A stretch of 64,000 nt of DNA from Aphelenchoides besseyi (GCA_024699855.1 JAMPIQ010000002.1:11470001-11534000); one strand, 5' to 3'; numbered from the stretch's first letter, positions 13,601-24,061 are shown. Numbers and translations are program-made. Notes: a model not told the origin generated them from the letters alone.

Positions 13601-14752
13601 TTGTTAGTTCAATGGAATCCTACGTCCAATGCTGAGATTTACTACGTTTATTGGCGTCATAATCACGATTCGAAATGGCATCAACAGTCAACTACTGAAA
13701 CTTCGAAGAAGGTTATCGGCGGTGCGGACGAGGTAGTTTTGGTGGCTGCAAATTCGTATGGAATCTCACAGGCAGCATGGTTGAAAGTTGGCGGCTCCAG
13801 TTAGTCGATTGTAATTTCATGGTATCAACCTTTTAAGATTTTGATCCCGAGTTACTTGATCAGCCCGTTTGATGTATTGAATTCTCGTAGTTTTGGGCCT
13901 TTTTAAATCGAATTCGCATGTTTCGTTGTACGTATCGATCTCCAATTAACCCACTTCTAAACACCTCTGCTTATTTTCGCGCGGTTCATATTTTCATACT
14001 ACCTTCTTAATCCGAAGAGTAACAATCAAATTCGAAAGCACTATTATTTGCTCTAGTTTTTATAATGCTCTTAGAAATGATTGTCATACAACAGGTTGCT
14101 TTATTTCTACACACACTTAGGGTATTCAAGCCAAAGAAACACACAATTCAACCCTACGGTTCCTAATTTATTTTCTTTTCGATTATGTCAAATATCTGGT
14201 AGCATTTTTACGACTGTTCACTCAATACTCAACGATTAGCTTTGTACTTCTGTCAATTAGTTTGCCCGTTCCTTAAAAGTGCAATCTTCCAATACCACTT
14301 TCTATCTCTACTATCTAACATGCTACTACCGTCAGACAACTTGCAATCACTCATACGGACAATCTTTTGCAATACAATAAAAACCGAATAGACACGTTTT
14401 CAATCATTTCCGATAGTTTGTTTTTAGTCAAAATATGCAATCGATAAGCGTCTTTACGTGTACGTAAATAAACGTTAAATACATAGATTGGATTTTTAGT
14501 CAAGACAACTTTTTTGAAAGTCGTAAATCAATAAGTAGCTGCTGTTAAAACATATAAACTGACCCTGCATTGATGGTGCCGTGTGACCGGTTTCGTTTCC
14601 AAATGCGTTAAAAATCAAAGAACCTTCTCGTCTCCATTCCAATGCGTAGTTGTTGGATTCGTTCACATGAATTGGGCATTTCAGAAGAACTGGTTGACCT
14701 TGACGTGCCCAAACAGTTTGCATTCTACAAATGACTCCCTGATTGTTGACCA
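4623..14752 (-). CDS. Multi-Ig/FN3 single-pass cell-surface receptor (5' end not found)
   Basis: Fifteen exons on the minus strand, in transcript order: 14752-14564, 10267-10118, 7164-7043, 7002-6940, 6899-6830, 6788-6622, 6575-6533, 6490-6422, 6380-6105, 6063-5930, 5883-5454, 5410-5277, 5237-5108, 5062-4919, 4873-4623. They join in frame to 789 residues plus a partial first codon. Order: five Ig domains (each with the Cys, Trp and a D-x-G/S-x-Y-x-C type motif), two FN3-like modules, a TM helix (FFSIFVLLVLIFGVFL) followed by KKRFR, and a tail of about 115 residues ending in SVL, a class I PDZ-ligand pattern. The first exon starts mid-codon, so a signal-peptide exon upstream of 14752 is missing. 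The layout recalls Sidestep/nephrin-type adhesion receptors; which one is not settled. Introns 1 (4,296 nt) and 2 (2,953 nt) are long, all others about 40 nt. Intron 1 holds another gene on the opposite strand. Confidence 0.85.
7165..10117 (-). other. Long intron 2 of the Ig receptor
   Basis: 2,953 nt between the end of Ig1 and the start of Ig2. Open frames on both strands are short and without domain features. The size suggests regulatory content, but no specific site could be identified. Confidence 0.6.
10268..14563 (-). other. Long intron 1 of the Ig receptor, host of a nested gene
   Basis: Splits Ig1 between its GHTAPSM and GRVVRSK parts; joining the flanking exons restores one Ig domain with Cys, Trp and YQC in frame. 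Contains the plus-strand gene at 12083-13804. The remaining parts (10268-12082 and 13805-14563) show no coding sequence; the left part presumably carries the nested gene's promoter, and AATAAA (plus) lies at 14376-14381. Confidence 0.8.
12083..13804 (+). CDS. Secreted DB-FN3-Ig-DB-FN3 protein (C25G4.10-like)
   Basis: A single uninterrupted 573-codon frame. It begins with a hydrophobic signal-like segment (start at 12083, or at the next Met two codons on), then roughly: DB module 34-135 with many Cys (DECCRSHN, HLHCCK, CFGLCEG), FN3 140-250, Ig-like 255-365 with FGTYRCGV, second DB module 375-480 (LDCCRERG, GCCLMEN, CMYLCD) and a second FN3 to the end. The DB module is a Cys-rich domain known essentially from nematode secreted proteins, and this domain order is that of C. 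elegans C25G4.10, whose function I do not know. There is no TM segment, so it is probably extracellular. It lies wholly inside an intron of the opposite-strand Ig receptor and has no introns, unusual in a region where almost every gene has several. Confidence 0.9.
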   Translation: MVMQVIIGVVINVVRISSFLFFVFRISTARTVDECCRSHNIPDICVRTLCYPLNPPGDFEVYNIFEKRTNCSKHLPEIAQCLADGRHHLHCCKTEAKDYEENACFGLCEGVGKTETSWKDYQTCLAINLPSMFLCFQKGYANTPSPPRNPRLDSIETTSITLTWETPEHNANEVTRYRVVVIEQSESKSDKSDEDDEEGNPTIFLDGKTNKQLETEVVGSTSARIENLIPGTLYNAHVIAIGSTPTQHSLSSDMLDFQTVGISPRVEPYKEVTYAPANGKSVVIACRFYMSSVSHATADLTWHLRSKNGAEFVPVNHGPRFNFSHYVASYRPREYIMMLQILDLRSTDFGTYRCGVKDKYGEASVELQLETAAVHVASDNPPSTPLDCCRERGVEKRCLSMCGAVEKVENKRYIPRPYMPQNCSTQISKVLSCAMPGIDDGGCCLMENVPRPCMYLCDSSVAPSNRMDSLCVRFMSAVERCRVRGVEKRPGLVVGLRTQNNAGTDILLVQWNPTSNAEIYYVYWRHNHDSKWHQQSTTETSKKVIGGADEVVLVAANSYGISQAAWLKVGGSS

Positions 14753-16389
14753 CTAGTCAAAAAAATAAAAAGCAGGTGAAATGAAGATCTGCGTTCCGAC
14801 CAAAAGATCGGCAAGCGCAATGTGGCAGTAAACAGGCGGCTCGTTTATCTGGCCAAGTTTACTTCAGTCATTCGAACGTCTCGTCAGAGTTTGCGCCGCT
14901 CTATTGAGCTCTCAATAAATCACTTGCTCTCGAATACCCTCCCGCAAGTCGAACTCTCAGTTCAGTGGTCAACAAGCAAAAGTCTTTGGATCAACTGATT
15001 GGTTCTACAGTACGTGCATCTGTTGCTATAAGATTCGAATGAATCAATCGGTATTTTGTACGCTTTTCATCTCACCAATACTGTTGCATGTGAAAGGCAA
15101 TTCTAATGTGTTTTCACGCCAAGCATCTGTGTTACCAATTTGCTAATACTCGATGAACGTTAAGTGAACCGAGAACAAACGTTGCTAAACACATTGATAT
15201 GCACATCATTACATGTCAAAATTGACAAAAGTCAAAGACGATAAACGTTTTCCTTGTACGGTACGTAGTCGGAAAGCATCCCAAGCGTCTTCTTTTCTGT
15301 TTTGTGCCCACGCGAACATTATATCCGGACTTTCGTTGGGTACTTAATTGTACTGCGAAAAAGGGAAGGAAACTCGCGCGACAAGATGTACATAAACAAC
15401 AACGTTTTAACTTCTATCTCGGTAACAGAACTTTCATATTAGAAGATCAGAAAGCATATGTTTTTGTTTTTAAAACTTCTAATTATGTTGATTCAGTAAA
15501 ATTGGTTTGTTATGTTGAAAACTGTCATCATTTTAATTGAAAGTGTGAATCCAACGACAAATATTGTTGTCAATTGACAGAAATGTAAACATGATTAATG
15601 ATGGGTCTCTTCTATTGAACGTACGAGATAGTGTCCGACTGAACTACTTAACTATTCGCATTCCATGAGTATTCCAATTGACGGTATTTCTTCCTGGTTG
15701 ACTTCAAAATTGACCATAAACTTTTTGTGATTTTTGGATCGAAATTTTCAGCGTCTTTAATCTTTTCCAAGTTGTTATTATACCATAGAGTATAGAACTT
15801 AAAAGGTTGAAGCGGTAAATGGCATTTAATTGGGATAAGGTTGTGAACGTTATCGAGATGTGGCGGGATAGTAACAAACGTCAAAATGGGGCGGAGTCGG
15901 CTAATAACGAATGTAGGTCGTCGTTCTGTTGAATATCGCGGACGTCTTTAGGACGCATTCATGTTCTTCTTTTGCTTAACGTCTTTAGATTTTCCTCCAA
16001 TTTGTTTTGTCTTCGCGCTCAAGTGCTAGACGCGTATTAAAATTTACGAGTTGTCTTTTATTCTCAACTTAAAACGATTAAAATTGACCATTTCATCGGC
16101 AATTACGTGTGCAAACAGCCCAATCGTTTGGTAGATCGTAGTAAACCGGACCTTAGAAACGATCTCCTATTGAGCGATAATCTGTTCAACATCTCTTGAT
16201 CAATAATCTCCAGCGCATTTAAGAATCGATTCCAAGTTTCATTTCGTGTTTGCTTTAGAATTGCTTTTAAACAAAAACCAACACAAAATTAATCGATTTT
16301 CTAAATTACAGTGTCATGTAAAGGATTCGTTATCAAAGGCTCAGCTGTTCGGTACTGTCGATAAAAGCAATTCCCACTCACTGACTGCA
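14753..16389. other. Spacer with weak Ig-like fragments
   Basis: Should contain the missing 5' end of the Ig receptor (minus) and the upstream part of the GPCR (plus), but neither could be placed. Two open frames stand out: plus 15304-15540, preceded by a signal-peptide-like frame starting at 15041, and minus 15648-15884, with a Cys-x12-Trp spacing as in Ig domains. Neither could be joined to a convincing gene. Confidence 0.4.
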
Positions 16390-18428
16390 ATGGACACCAC
16401 AAAGAAGGACGCTAACCTCAGTTTAGTCGCCCAAAATGACAAAACACACTGGGAAAAGTATTCTGTTAATGACAGAAGCAAAATGGAACGTCCACTTGAA
16501 ACAACCGAATTGCCATTTCCAATAATTGAAGCGTCGATTTTGATGACTATTGTCGCATTCTTTGCTCTAATCGTCAACTTATATCTGTTGAACGTGAGTT
16601 TTCAGACGACCGGATGATATTCGATTGTTTAGTGTTCTCGATATTTGCGAAAACCGATCAGTGTAAATCTTCGACTTTGCGTCAGTCTCACGGCTTCAAA
16701 TGCATTTTGTGGATTTTTCTACATGGCTTCGAATATCATTAATGTTCTTGTTCCGGCTGCTCTGCAAAGCGATGGGCTTATTTCAAACTGTTTTGCTATG
16801 CTGATTGAGGTAATTAAGAGTAAAGGAAGCAGACGTGATTACTGCTCACCAACTACTTGGAATGCCTATTAGTATTATTCGGAATTCTGTGAAAGCAATG
16901 CTCACAATTAGGCTACGTATATTCGGGTTTAAAAAACACTTCTTTGATGTTCGACAACCATTTTCAACGAATCAAAAGGTTCTAAATGATTTCAATGCGT
17001 ACGTTTGGTCTTATTGAATTATAAGTATATGCAGCAAAGTTCTTCTTCATCTTCCATTCTAATGCGTATATAATGCACGAGGTCGTGGGGTTTCATTTAA
17101 TCTTCGACTTTGTGTCTGAGTAATTAGTTAGTCTTTTGTACGGAACGATATCTAATTCAAAGCATAAATACCGAACGATATAATATTCAATATTTCAGAT
17201 ACTCAAAATTGCGACCTTTTTTGCTTCGGTCTTCACTCTGCTTTCATTGGCTTTGAATCACTACATTGGTATTGTTTTTCCATTGAAACGACACGGTGGT
17301 ATCACGCCACGAACTGTACGAACTGTAATTTTCCTTGCCCATCTCCTGCCAATTGCATTCTACCTCATTCTGTTCACCGTAGTTCCCGGTGGCTTTCGGG
17401 CTGAAAAAGCGTTTGCATTCTTCTCAAAAAACGGATGTCAAGGGAATATATTCCGTAATTGGCTTGTTTGTTTACCCGCCAACAGACTTGTTTTCAGGGA
17501 TCTTTGGAGTACGGGTCATAATAGCTCTACCGTTTATTCTATTTGTTTTCATGATCTCCTTTCTCTATCTACATATTGTCGTGCACATGTACCGTAAATC
17601 ATCAAATGATCCGATACTTCACAATTCGAAATCACTCAAAAAACCGGCTACTAACCGGCGACTCTTGATAACAATTCTGTTGCTTGTTGGATCGGCGGTT
17701 ATCGGTGAGATAAAACGACATTGTAGAGCTTACTTCGAATCTTTTCAGGTTGGTTACCAACTTTGCTGCAATTCATTTTGGTCTGTCGTGAATGCATTTT
17801 CCAACTTCCACTTAAACAGACGTTTTACATTGGAGTTATCTCACAGTTGGTAAATGTGTTGAAGTTGTTGTTTGATGCGTTCGTTTACACACAACGACTA
17901 ATTGAAATCAGGTTACCAAAACGAACGCCGTGAATACAGCCGACTTTACAGATATGCGATGTGGCTATTTCATCGATCAATACTACAGAAGTTAGGTCAG
18001 TTCCTGACAATCGCATGAATAATTATTGATATGTTCAAAACATCGTTCGGTTAGAGTCTTAAAGCTGTAGTAGAGACTGAATTGCAATTCAAGAACAAAC
18101 TTTTTGTGCTATTGTTTCATACAAGTGTTGAAGCAAAGATCGAAATCTATGGAATCATTCGAGACAAACGTACTGATATTTTAATTTAGGTTTCCGCGGG
18201 ACGGACGTGGAATTGGAAATGTCGTCAAAGATGCCAACGAAGTTTGCTCGTTATGCAAAGAGTGGCGGATATACACAATCAAACGCGACGACCAGACGTC
18301 ATGTCAAAAAACACGTTCCAGCAGAAAATAGCGAAAGTTTAGGGACATTAACTAGTGTCAACAATTACCATTGTGTTGATGTCAATCAATCTCATACAAC
18401 GGCACTACTTGATGATACGAAAGAATAA
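16390..18428 (+). CDS. Atypical rhodopsin-like GPCR (orphan)
   Basis: Exons 16390-16593, 16633-16809, 17199-17454, 17498-17704, 17749-17911, 17952-17995 and 18190-18428 give 429 residues with seven hydrophobic segments: TM1 near 45-68, TM2 near 80-110, TM3 near 120-147, TM4 after [16 protein letters not shown]5 after a loop Cys (NGCQGN), TM6 with GWLP and TM7 near residues 305-325. Key class A motifs are altered: DRY is NHY (147-149), the TM6 CWxP is GWLP, and NPxxY is replaced by LLFDAFVY. The tail is polar and basic. The ligand cannot be told. An in-frame Met lies at 16246, but an acceptor-like TTACAG just before 16312 suggests that this stretch is intronic or 5' UTR. AATAAA at 18483-18488. 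Confidence 0.8.
16810..17198 (+). other. Longer intron of the orphan GPCR
   Basis: 389 nt inside TM3. A 60-codon frame at 16835-17017 was considered as an exon, but TM3 reads straight through without it. Confidence 0.6.
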
Positions 18429-18699
18429 TGAATTGATCGTCTTTTACTTTTCTCTAAAATCTAACTAACTGTATTGTGTTCAAATAAACAAGACAATGAA
18501 GAGGAAATCAAAGTATATCTAAGTACGTGAAAGATGTTTTGTAAAGCCCAAACATAAAACAACTATCATCATCATGACCTAAATAAAAACCGGACCTTTG
18601 ACATCTTGAATCCATTGGTCGGATCGTCTTCTCCATAAATAGCCTGCGGGAATAAGAAGCGTTGTCTTGTTTTCTCTTTCATTCGAACACTGAATCTTC

Positions 18700-18701
18700 A
18701 G
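18700..18701 (+). promoter_or_regulatory. Acceptor-like site upstream of the small DM13 gene start
   Basis: TCTTCAG ends at 18701, seven bases before the ATG at 18708, with no matching donor nearby. Candidate spliced-leader acceptor. Confidence 0.35.
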
Positions 18702-18707
18702 TCGATT

Positions 18708-19947
18708 ATGAAGCAATTTTCATCGAGTGTAATTTTGATTCTTTTATTTGGTTAGTGAATTCATTTTTCTTGTCAACCCAATTGTTTAGGCTCATTTTCT
18801 GTGCACTCCAGTTCATACTACGGTGTCTCAATAGGCTCATTGCACAATGAACAAGGCAATGTGATAGCGAATGTTTGGTTGGCCAATAGTACCGTGATTC
18901 AAATTACTGAAGCTAATCTGCCAACTGGTAGGAGTTAAAATTTCACATCAAATTGCCGACTTTTAAGATGTGCCGCATAAATTTGTGTTGGAAAAAGAAG
19001 GTGAAGTAGTAGAAATCAGTGATTTCTTTGTTGTACACGGTAATGGACAGCGCGCTTATGCGTCCGAAGTGCAAGTTTCTTAACCATGATCAAAATGTTA
19101 AACCCATTACAGAAATGATATCAATGAGCTGGGGCACTACGCTCGTGCGTTTATAGTTGTGCCCGAAGGTGTTGATACATTCGACAGTTTTGGAATATTC
19201 AACACTGAGACACAAGTGCGAAACAATCAAGAGTTCTGCTAGAATTTACTTTAGATCACTATTTCATCTGTGGACATTGAAGTCGACGAACCCGAACCTT
19301 TCTGTTGTTTGCAGTCGGCAATTAATCCAACGAAAGGAATTATTGGCAAACACTACAACGTTTCCACGGGTCCAATTAAGATTTTGGACTCTAAGACCTT
19401 TCTTATTAGTTCGTTTAGTTTTGAAGGAACTCGAGCACCAGGTAAACTTTCAAAATGTCACATAATCGCTTGTGAATGTGAGCGAAAAGATCAATCTGAA
19501 GATTGAAATAATCACAATGATTATCTTTTACTTTTAATTGTCGCTTAGATGGTTGGGTCTATGCGGGAACTGGTGAAGTAAACCAACACACCGGCTACAA
19601 ACTTCAAGTACTGGGACGAGATGAAGAGAAGTCATTTTTGAAGTTCAAACATAACTGTACTTTGAAAGCTTTAGACACTGCGCCCTGCATGAGCATTACG
19701 ACGGAACCACCGATATTGTTGCTCGCTTACCCGGACAGCTGACAGTCTACGATGTAGAGTATCTGGCAATGTAAAATAGAAGATCGTTGAGTACTCATCA
19801 ACTTCGGTTTGCAGATTTTGTTATCAATACGACGTGGATTTCGGACACGTCGATTTGGAACAACTGAAGACCGACAAAATCCCGGTTCCGGCTTACATTC
19901 CGCCGCTGAGCAATGAGCCATTGAAAATCGCAGCAAAATGTGATTGA
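18708..19947 (+). CDS. Small secreted protein with two DM13 domains
   Basis: Exons 18708-18750, 18790-18927, 18968-19070, 19113-19215, 19255-19441, 19549-19630, 19675-19770 and 19815-19947 give 294 residues. A signal peptide (MKQFSSSVILILLFG) is followed by a diverged DM13 domain (YYGVSIGSL, ending in VPEGVDTFDSFGIF) and a clearer one (ILDSKTFLISSFSFEG, GWVYAGTG, ARLPGQLTVYDVEYLAI, VDFGHVDL). DM13 domains occur in Skeletor-type and other extracellular proteins and have been proposed to bind redox cofactors; the role here is unknown. The intron at 19071-19112 begins with GC (GCAAGT); no GT donor in the exon gives the needed phase with a normal acceptor. AATAAA lies at 19979-19984. Confidence 0.85.
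19071..19112 (+). other. GC-AG intron in the small DM13 gene
   Basis: Donor GCAAGT at 19071-19076, acceptor TTACAG ending 19112. It keeps phase 2 from the preceding to the following exon and gives continuous DM13 sequence. Confidence 0.75.
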
Positions 19948-19978
19948 AGTCAATTGATCGTTAAATTCTTGTCTTTCA

Positions 19979-20013
19979 AATAAACTTTTGCCATTTCCTT
20001 GAAACGGTTTATT
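19979..20013. terminator. Facing poly(A) signals of two convergent genes
   Basis: AATAAA on plus at 19979-19984 (DM13 gene) and TTTATT at 20008-20013, the minus-strand signal of the mitochondrial gene, lie 23 bases apart, so the two transcripts probably overlap at their 3' ends. Confidence 0.6.
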
Positions 20014-20084
20014 GTACGCGTATCAACAAGACCGCTCAGACTAAAAACATCAATTTTCCATCTAAATCCCTAGCAATCAACATT

Positions 20085-20454
20085 TTACGACTTGATCAAG
20101 ACCGGTTCTTTGTTCTTGTAACTCTTCGGTGGACGCATAGTTTCGACAGCGAAAACATCGTCAAGAAGCGCCTGAAATTGTAAGTGTCGACTAAATAAAA
20201 AACGAACTCCTCACCAAAGTAAAGCTGCCAACGAACATAACAGCGCTGATGGCCAAGTAAGTGTTGAACTTGGATTGCAACTGTCCGTAGATTTGCTGGT
20301 AGGGTTGGCACGGAACGGGCGAATAGTCGAAAGTGATCGGTGGACCGGGATTCACCGGAGCATCGTGGTGACCACAGCGACGAGCTTGAACCCGAAGCAA
20401 TTGAGCTTGACGAAGCGTCGAACCAACACGTCCGAACATGGCCACGGATTTCAT
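20085..20454 (-). CDS. Small mitochondrial-type inner-membrane protein
   Basis: Exons 20454-20215 and 20171-20085 give 108 residues. The N-terminus is basic and amphipathic with no acids (MKSVAMFGRVGSTLRQ... RRCGHH), typical of a mitochondrial presequence. A central Pro/Tyr-rich stretch (FDYSPVPCQPYQQIY) leads to one TM helix (YLAISAVMFVGSFTLALL) and a short C-terminus with MRPPKSYKNK. Size and layout resemble small accessory subunits of respiratory complexes; the YxxxxxKFNxYLA segment also recalls the deltamethrin-resistance (prag01) family. I cannot assign the subunit. The start is head to head with the DUS4L gene, 382 bp apart. Confidence 0.75.
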
Positions 20455-20836
20455 TCTAATTCGCGATTAATCGAAGCGAACTTCTGAAAAAATGGAAAAT
20501 CGTGACTTTTAGCGACAAATAACAAGTTTAATTTTATAAACAATTTAAAAGTATCGTGATTATAGAAAGAACATTTTGATGTCAAACCACAAATCTGATT
20601 CGTACGTTTGTTCGAAGTTCGTTGGCGTCAAGAAAATGCGAGCGCTTGTGAACGTCGGTCGAAGACCTCACGTCTGAAAGCCAGACATTTCGATGAAGAG
20701 CAGAAATCGATCCTAAGTACTGCGTTATAAACGCTAGTTATAGGCGATATGTGTGGGCCGAAAACTTGTGAAGCAAATTTGCATGCTCTTGCGATCTTGA
20801 GAGCTTCTGTGGATTTGCGACCGGACAATACGAGGC
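20455..20836. promoter_or_regulatory. Shared divergent promoter region
   Basis: The 382 bp between the start codons of the mitochondrial protein (minus) and DUS4L (plus) contain no supported gene and must hold both promoters. On the minus side TTTTTTCAG ending at 20484 lies 29 bases before the ATG, a candidate trans-splice or 5' UTR acceptor. Confidence 0.5.
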
Positions 20837-22190
20837 ATGGTATCGATGGATAAAATGGACGACATTAACGAGGTGAGTTGGGGAATAAATTTGATTGACT
20901 TATTTCGGATGTCAATCAAACCAACATTTCAGTCGTCTGTTCTTGGGTTTGCCACGTCCACAGATCGCATAAGACGAGTAGGTGACTTCTTTTGAATAAT
21001 ACTCGATTGTGGTTTCAGAATAAAGATGCGGATTGTGCGGTCTTGGGTATCAAACCGCCGCTTTTCATTTTGGCTCCGATGGTTCGGTATTCAAAGTTAA
21101 GCGCTCCACAACTTCTATTCACATCCAGATGTCGTTTTAGGTTGGCGTTTCGAAACTTGGTCAGGAAATACGCTGTGGATCTCACGTACACTCCTATGAT
21201 TTATGCCGGTAGGGGGACGGTTTTGAATTTGCGGTTATTTCGTTGGTTTAGAAAACTTTTTGGCTTCTGAATTGTGTCGAGCGAACGAATTCACAACTGA
21301 TAATGACGATTGGCCGATTGTTCAATTTGCGGCCAACAAGCCAAGTGATTTCGCCGCAGTGGCAGAAATAATCTATGGGTAAACACGAAAAGAAGTTACA
21401 GTTCTCATTTTGTTTTAGTCAAGCCAAAGGAATTGATCTGAACTGTGGATGTCCAAAGCGGGATGTACGATCTGAAGGCTACGGTTCGAAGTTACTGGAA
21501 TCTCCCGACCTTATTGCCGACATCGTGAAGCAGACGAGAGCAAAAATATCGGATCCTGATTTCAGCATCTCAGTTAAAATTCGAATAGAATATCCTATCG
21601 AAAGAACTATTGATTTATGCCGACAAGTAGGTACAACTCGACCTGAATTTTACTAAAGGTTGTAGGTCGAATCATGCGGTGTATCGCATATTGCTGTTCA
21701 TGGTCGTACGGTTAGTATGAGAAATGAGACTCCCGATTATGAAACAATTCGGCTGATTAAATCGTCTTTAAAAGTTCCTGTTTATGCTAATGGCGGATGT
21801 AATTCGTACGATAGTGCATTGAAAATTGCTTCGATAACCGGAGCTGATGGTCAGTAAGATTCAATTCGAAAACTTCTACAGTCTATTTTAAGGTGTAATG
21901 GCAGCTGAAAATTTGCTGTCAAATCCCGCATTGTTTGCAGGACATGATAAAACTCCCGTCTCGTGCATTCTGGATTGGGTATTTGAACTTTAGAAGGGAA
22001 ATTGTTTTTGACTGATATTTAGATTAATGAAGCAAAAACTAGTGATGTCCAATTCAAGACTTTCCATCGACATGCATCGTTCATGTCCAATTCAATTCTT
22101 AATCGCACCCAACGTTCAGTTCATGGGGCGTGTAAAACGATATCAGAAGTTGAAAATTTCTTACGTGTACTTTTGTTGACCAGTGTTTGA
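20837..22190 (+). CDS. DUS4L: tRNA-dihydrouridine synthase, DUS4L type
   Basis: Nine exons (20837-20872, 20933-20977, 21019-21095, 21141-21208, 21252-21378, 21419-21626, 21666-21849, 21893-21978, 22023-22190) encode 332 residues. The fold signatures are in order: FILAPMVRYSKLAFRNLVRKY (FMN site), TYTPMIYA, VQFAANKP, DLNCGCPK with the catalytic Cys at about 129, GYGSKLL, VKIRI, HIAVHGRTV, VYANGGCNS and GADGVMAAENLLSNPALF. The family reduces specific uridines in the tRNA D-loop with FMN and NADPH; DUS4-type enzymes act on U20a/U20b. Length is normal for DUS4L. All introns are about 40-60 nt. Confidence 0.93.
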
Positions 22191-22319
22191 CATATTAAAT
22201 CGTTGTTATTCTAAGTGCTACTCGCTCGTTTTAAACAATATCGTTGATGAAACGTCCAAGTATTTATGATTTGCTCTTTGCACCTTCAACCTATTGTTTA
22301 GCGTAATGCTCGATGTTTA

Positions 22320-24061
22320 ATGGGTATTTTTTTGATCTGCACATGTTCTCTGGTATTTTTGTTCGCACAAATCTCTGGGATGCGTGTTCGAGGTACATGG
22401 GATCCAGGACAAAACAAAATGACGATTGTAAGTCGTTTTGCTGTTCAACCAGTGGACTCGCTTTTCCCACAATCAACTCTCGGCTTTGTTTTCGGAAATC
22501 TAACCAACAGTCCAAATTTCGAGGATCAGAACACGAGTATGCTAGGATATTTTGTGAATCTAAATAACCGAAATGTTTTTAGGTGATTTGGCCTTATTCA
22601 TGATTCCTGAGAGTAAAATACAAAGCTTCCAACATAACAACATGTGGCAATTGGATTGCCAAAATCTGCTAAAAGATCTTTCTACCGTTCTCTACGAACC
22701 GCGTTGCATGAATCGAGGAAAACGTAGCGATTACATGCGTTGGATACCATGCGAAAAAAATCGGTTGTGTAAAGACGAGACTTCGAAAATCAGCGTTATT
22801 CCCGAATATCAATTCACTTTACGATTGGAAGAACCGTATGTTCCGGAGTATTGGTACTTGATTTTCGTATCCTGTTCTCTCGATGATAATTGTACATGGA
22901 CAGAAACCATTCAAGCAAATCCCGTCGACTATGACATTTTTATTACTAATGGAAATCCATTAACGAGTGATTTAAGAACACAATTCTCATTTGAGGAACA
23001 GGTAAATTACGAGTCCATTTGGTAATAAGAGTTATGTTAGAACGTATTGGAAATGATGCTTCTCGCTTTGGCTTTCTTTGTTATCCTTGCAATACTACAG
23101 TGGAAAGCATGCACAAAAGCTCGAGTTCGTGAAGTCCCAATGAGAATGCGCGTTGTGAACACGATCATAACGTTGGAGTGTACGAGTTTGAGTTTATTGA
23201 TCGTTAACTCATTCAAATACGCTTATACGGGCAGTCAATTCGAAACTTTGACGTTTATTGCTGTGGTATGTTATAAAGTTTTGCATTGAATACATTGGTT
23301 TTAGTTACTCCGAAATCTCAGTGATTGTGCACTTTGCTTAATACTTTTGCTATTGGGAAGCGGATGGTCGTTGAGAAAGCCGGGCAATCGACTCGCAGAG
23401 AACAACGCCGTTTTTTACATGTGGACAGTTGTTTCCATGTTTCACATCGTTTTTTTCAGTTATGGATATGTGAGAACAACACATTGGGATATTAATAAGA
23501 AAAACTGTAGATTTTTATGGAGGATCAAAAAAACTACTCGGATTTGTTGATGTTACGTACCGCAAAAGCTTTGATTCTAATAAGAATCGGACAAGGACTA
23601 TGGTTTTTGGTTGAAATTAAACGATCACTAAGAATGCAAGTAGATGTGCCGCATATTCATCTTAACTCTCAACTTTAGTGAACCCGAAAACTCGGCACGA
23701 GCAGCATTTCTCACCCATTTTGGTGCTGCCTATTTGGTTTGGTTTAGTTACTATATTTTATTGGTCCTTGTGTCGTTGGTTGTATCAGAATTTTACAGGT
23801 TGAAATTTGTCTTCAGTAAGTGTACTTCATGAGCTTCTTATTTCCTGTTTTTTAGGTGTCACGACATTCGCCAATTTTGTTGCTATCGCTTGTCTTGTTC
23901 ACATCTTTTGGCCCGTTGGTTCGTATCGACGCTTCTTCAGTTCCGATCTTATGATGCACCGAACGTTTAGCAATACGTCATCAGCAGAAGACAGCGAGGA
24001 ATTCGATGCACTAATGACGACGACAATGGACGACGATGAGCCGGACAATCCATTTAATTAG
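22320..24061 (+). CDS. TMEM145/GPR180-like seven-TM protein
   Basis: Seven exons (22320-22536, 22583-23001, 23041-23265, 23305-23469, 23511-23635, 23679-23815, 23856-24061) encode 497 residues. A signal peptide (about 1-20) precedes an extracellular domain starting RVRGTW, with paired Cys, followed by seven TM helices and an acidic tail ending DNPFN. Sequence order and length match the GpcrRhopsn4 (intimal thickness receptor) family of TMEM145 and GPR180, whose extracellular part is a GOLD-like domain. Ligand and role here are unknown. The intron at 23636-23678 is GC-AG: starting it at the neighbouring GT leads to a stop in frame, starting at GCAAGT restores the family sequence. AATAAA at 24298-24303. 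Confidence 0.88.
23636..23678 (+). other. GC-AG intron in the TMEM145-like gene
   Basis: Donor GCAAGT at 23636-23641, acceptor CTTTAG ending 23678, 43 nt, phase 2. It gives KRSLRIEPENS without a stop. Confidence 0.8.

Noticed and set aside
16835..17017. 60-codon frame in a GPCR intron
   Set aside because: Using it as an exon would break TM3, which is continuous without it.
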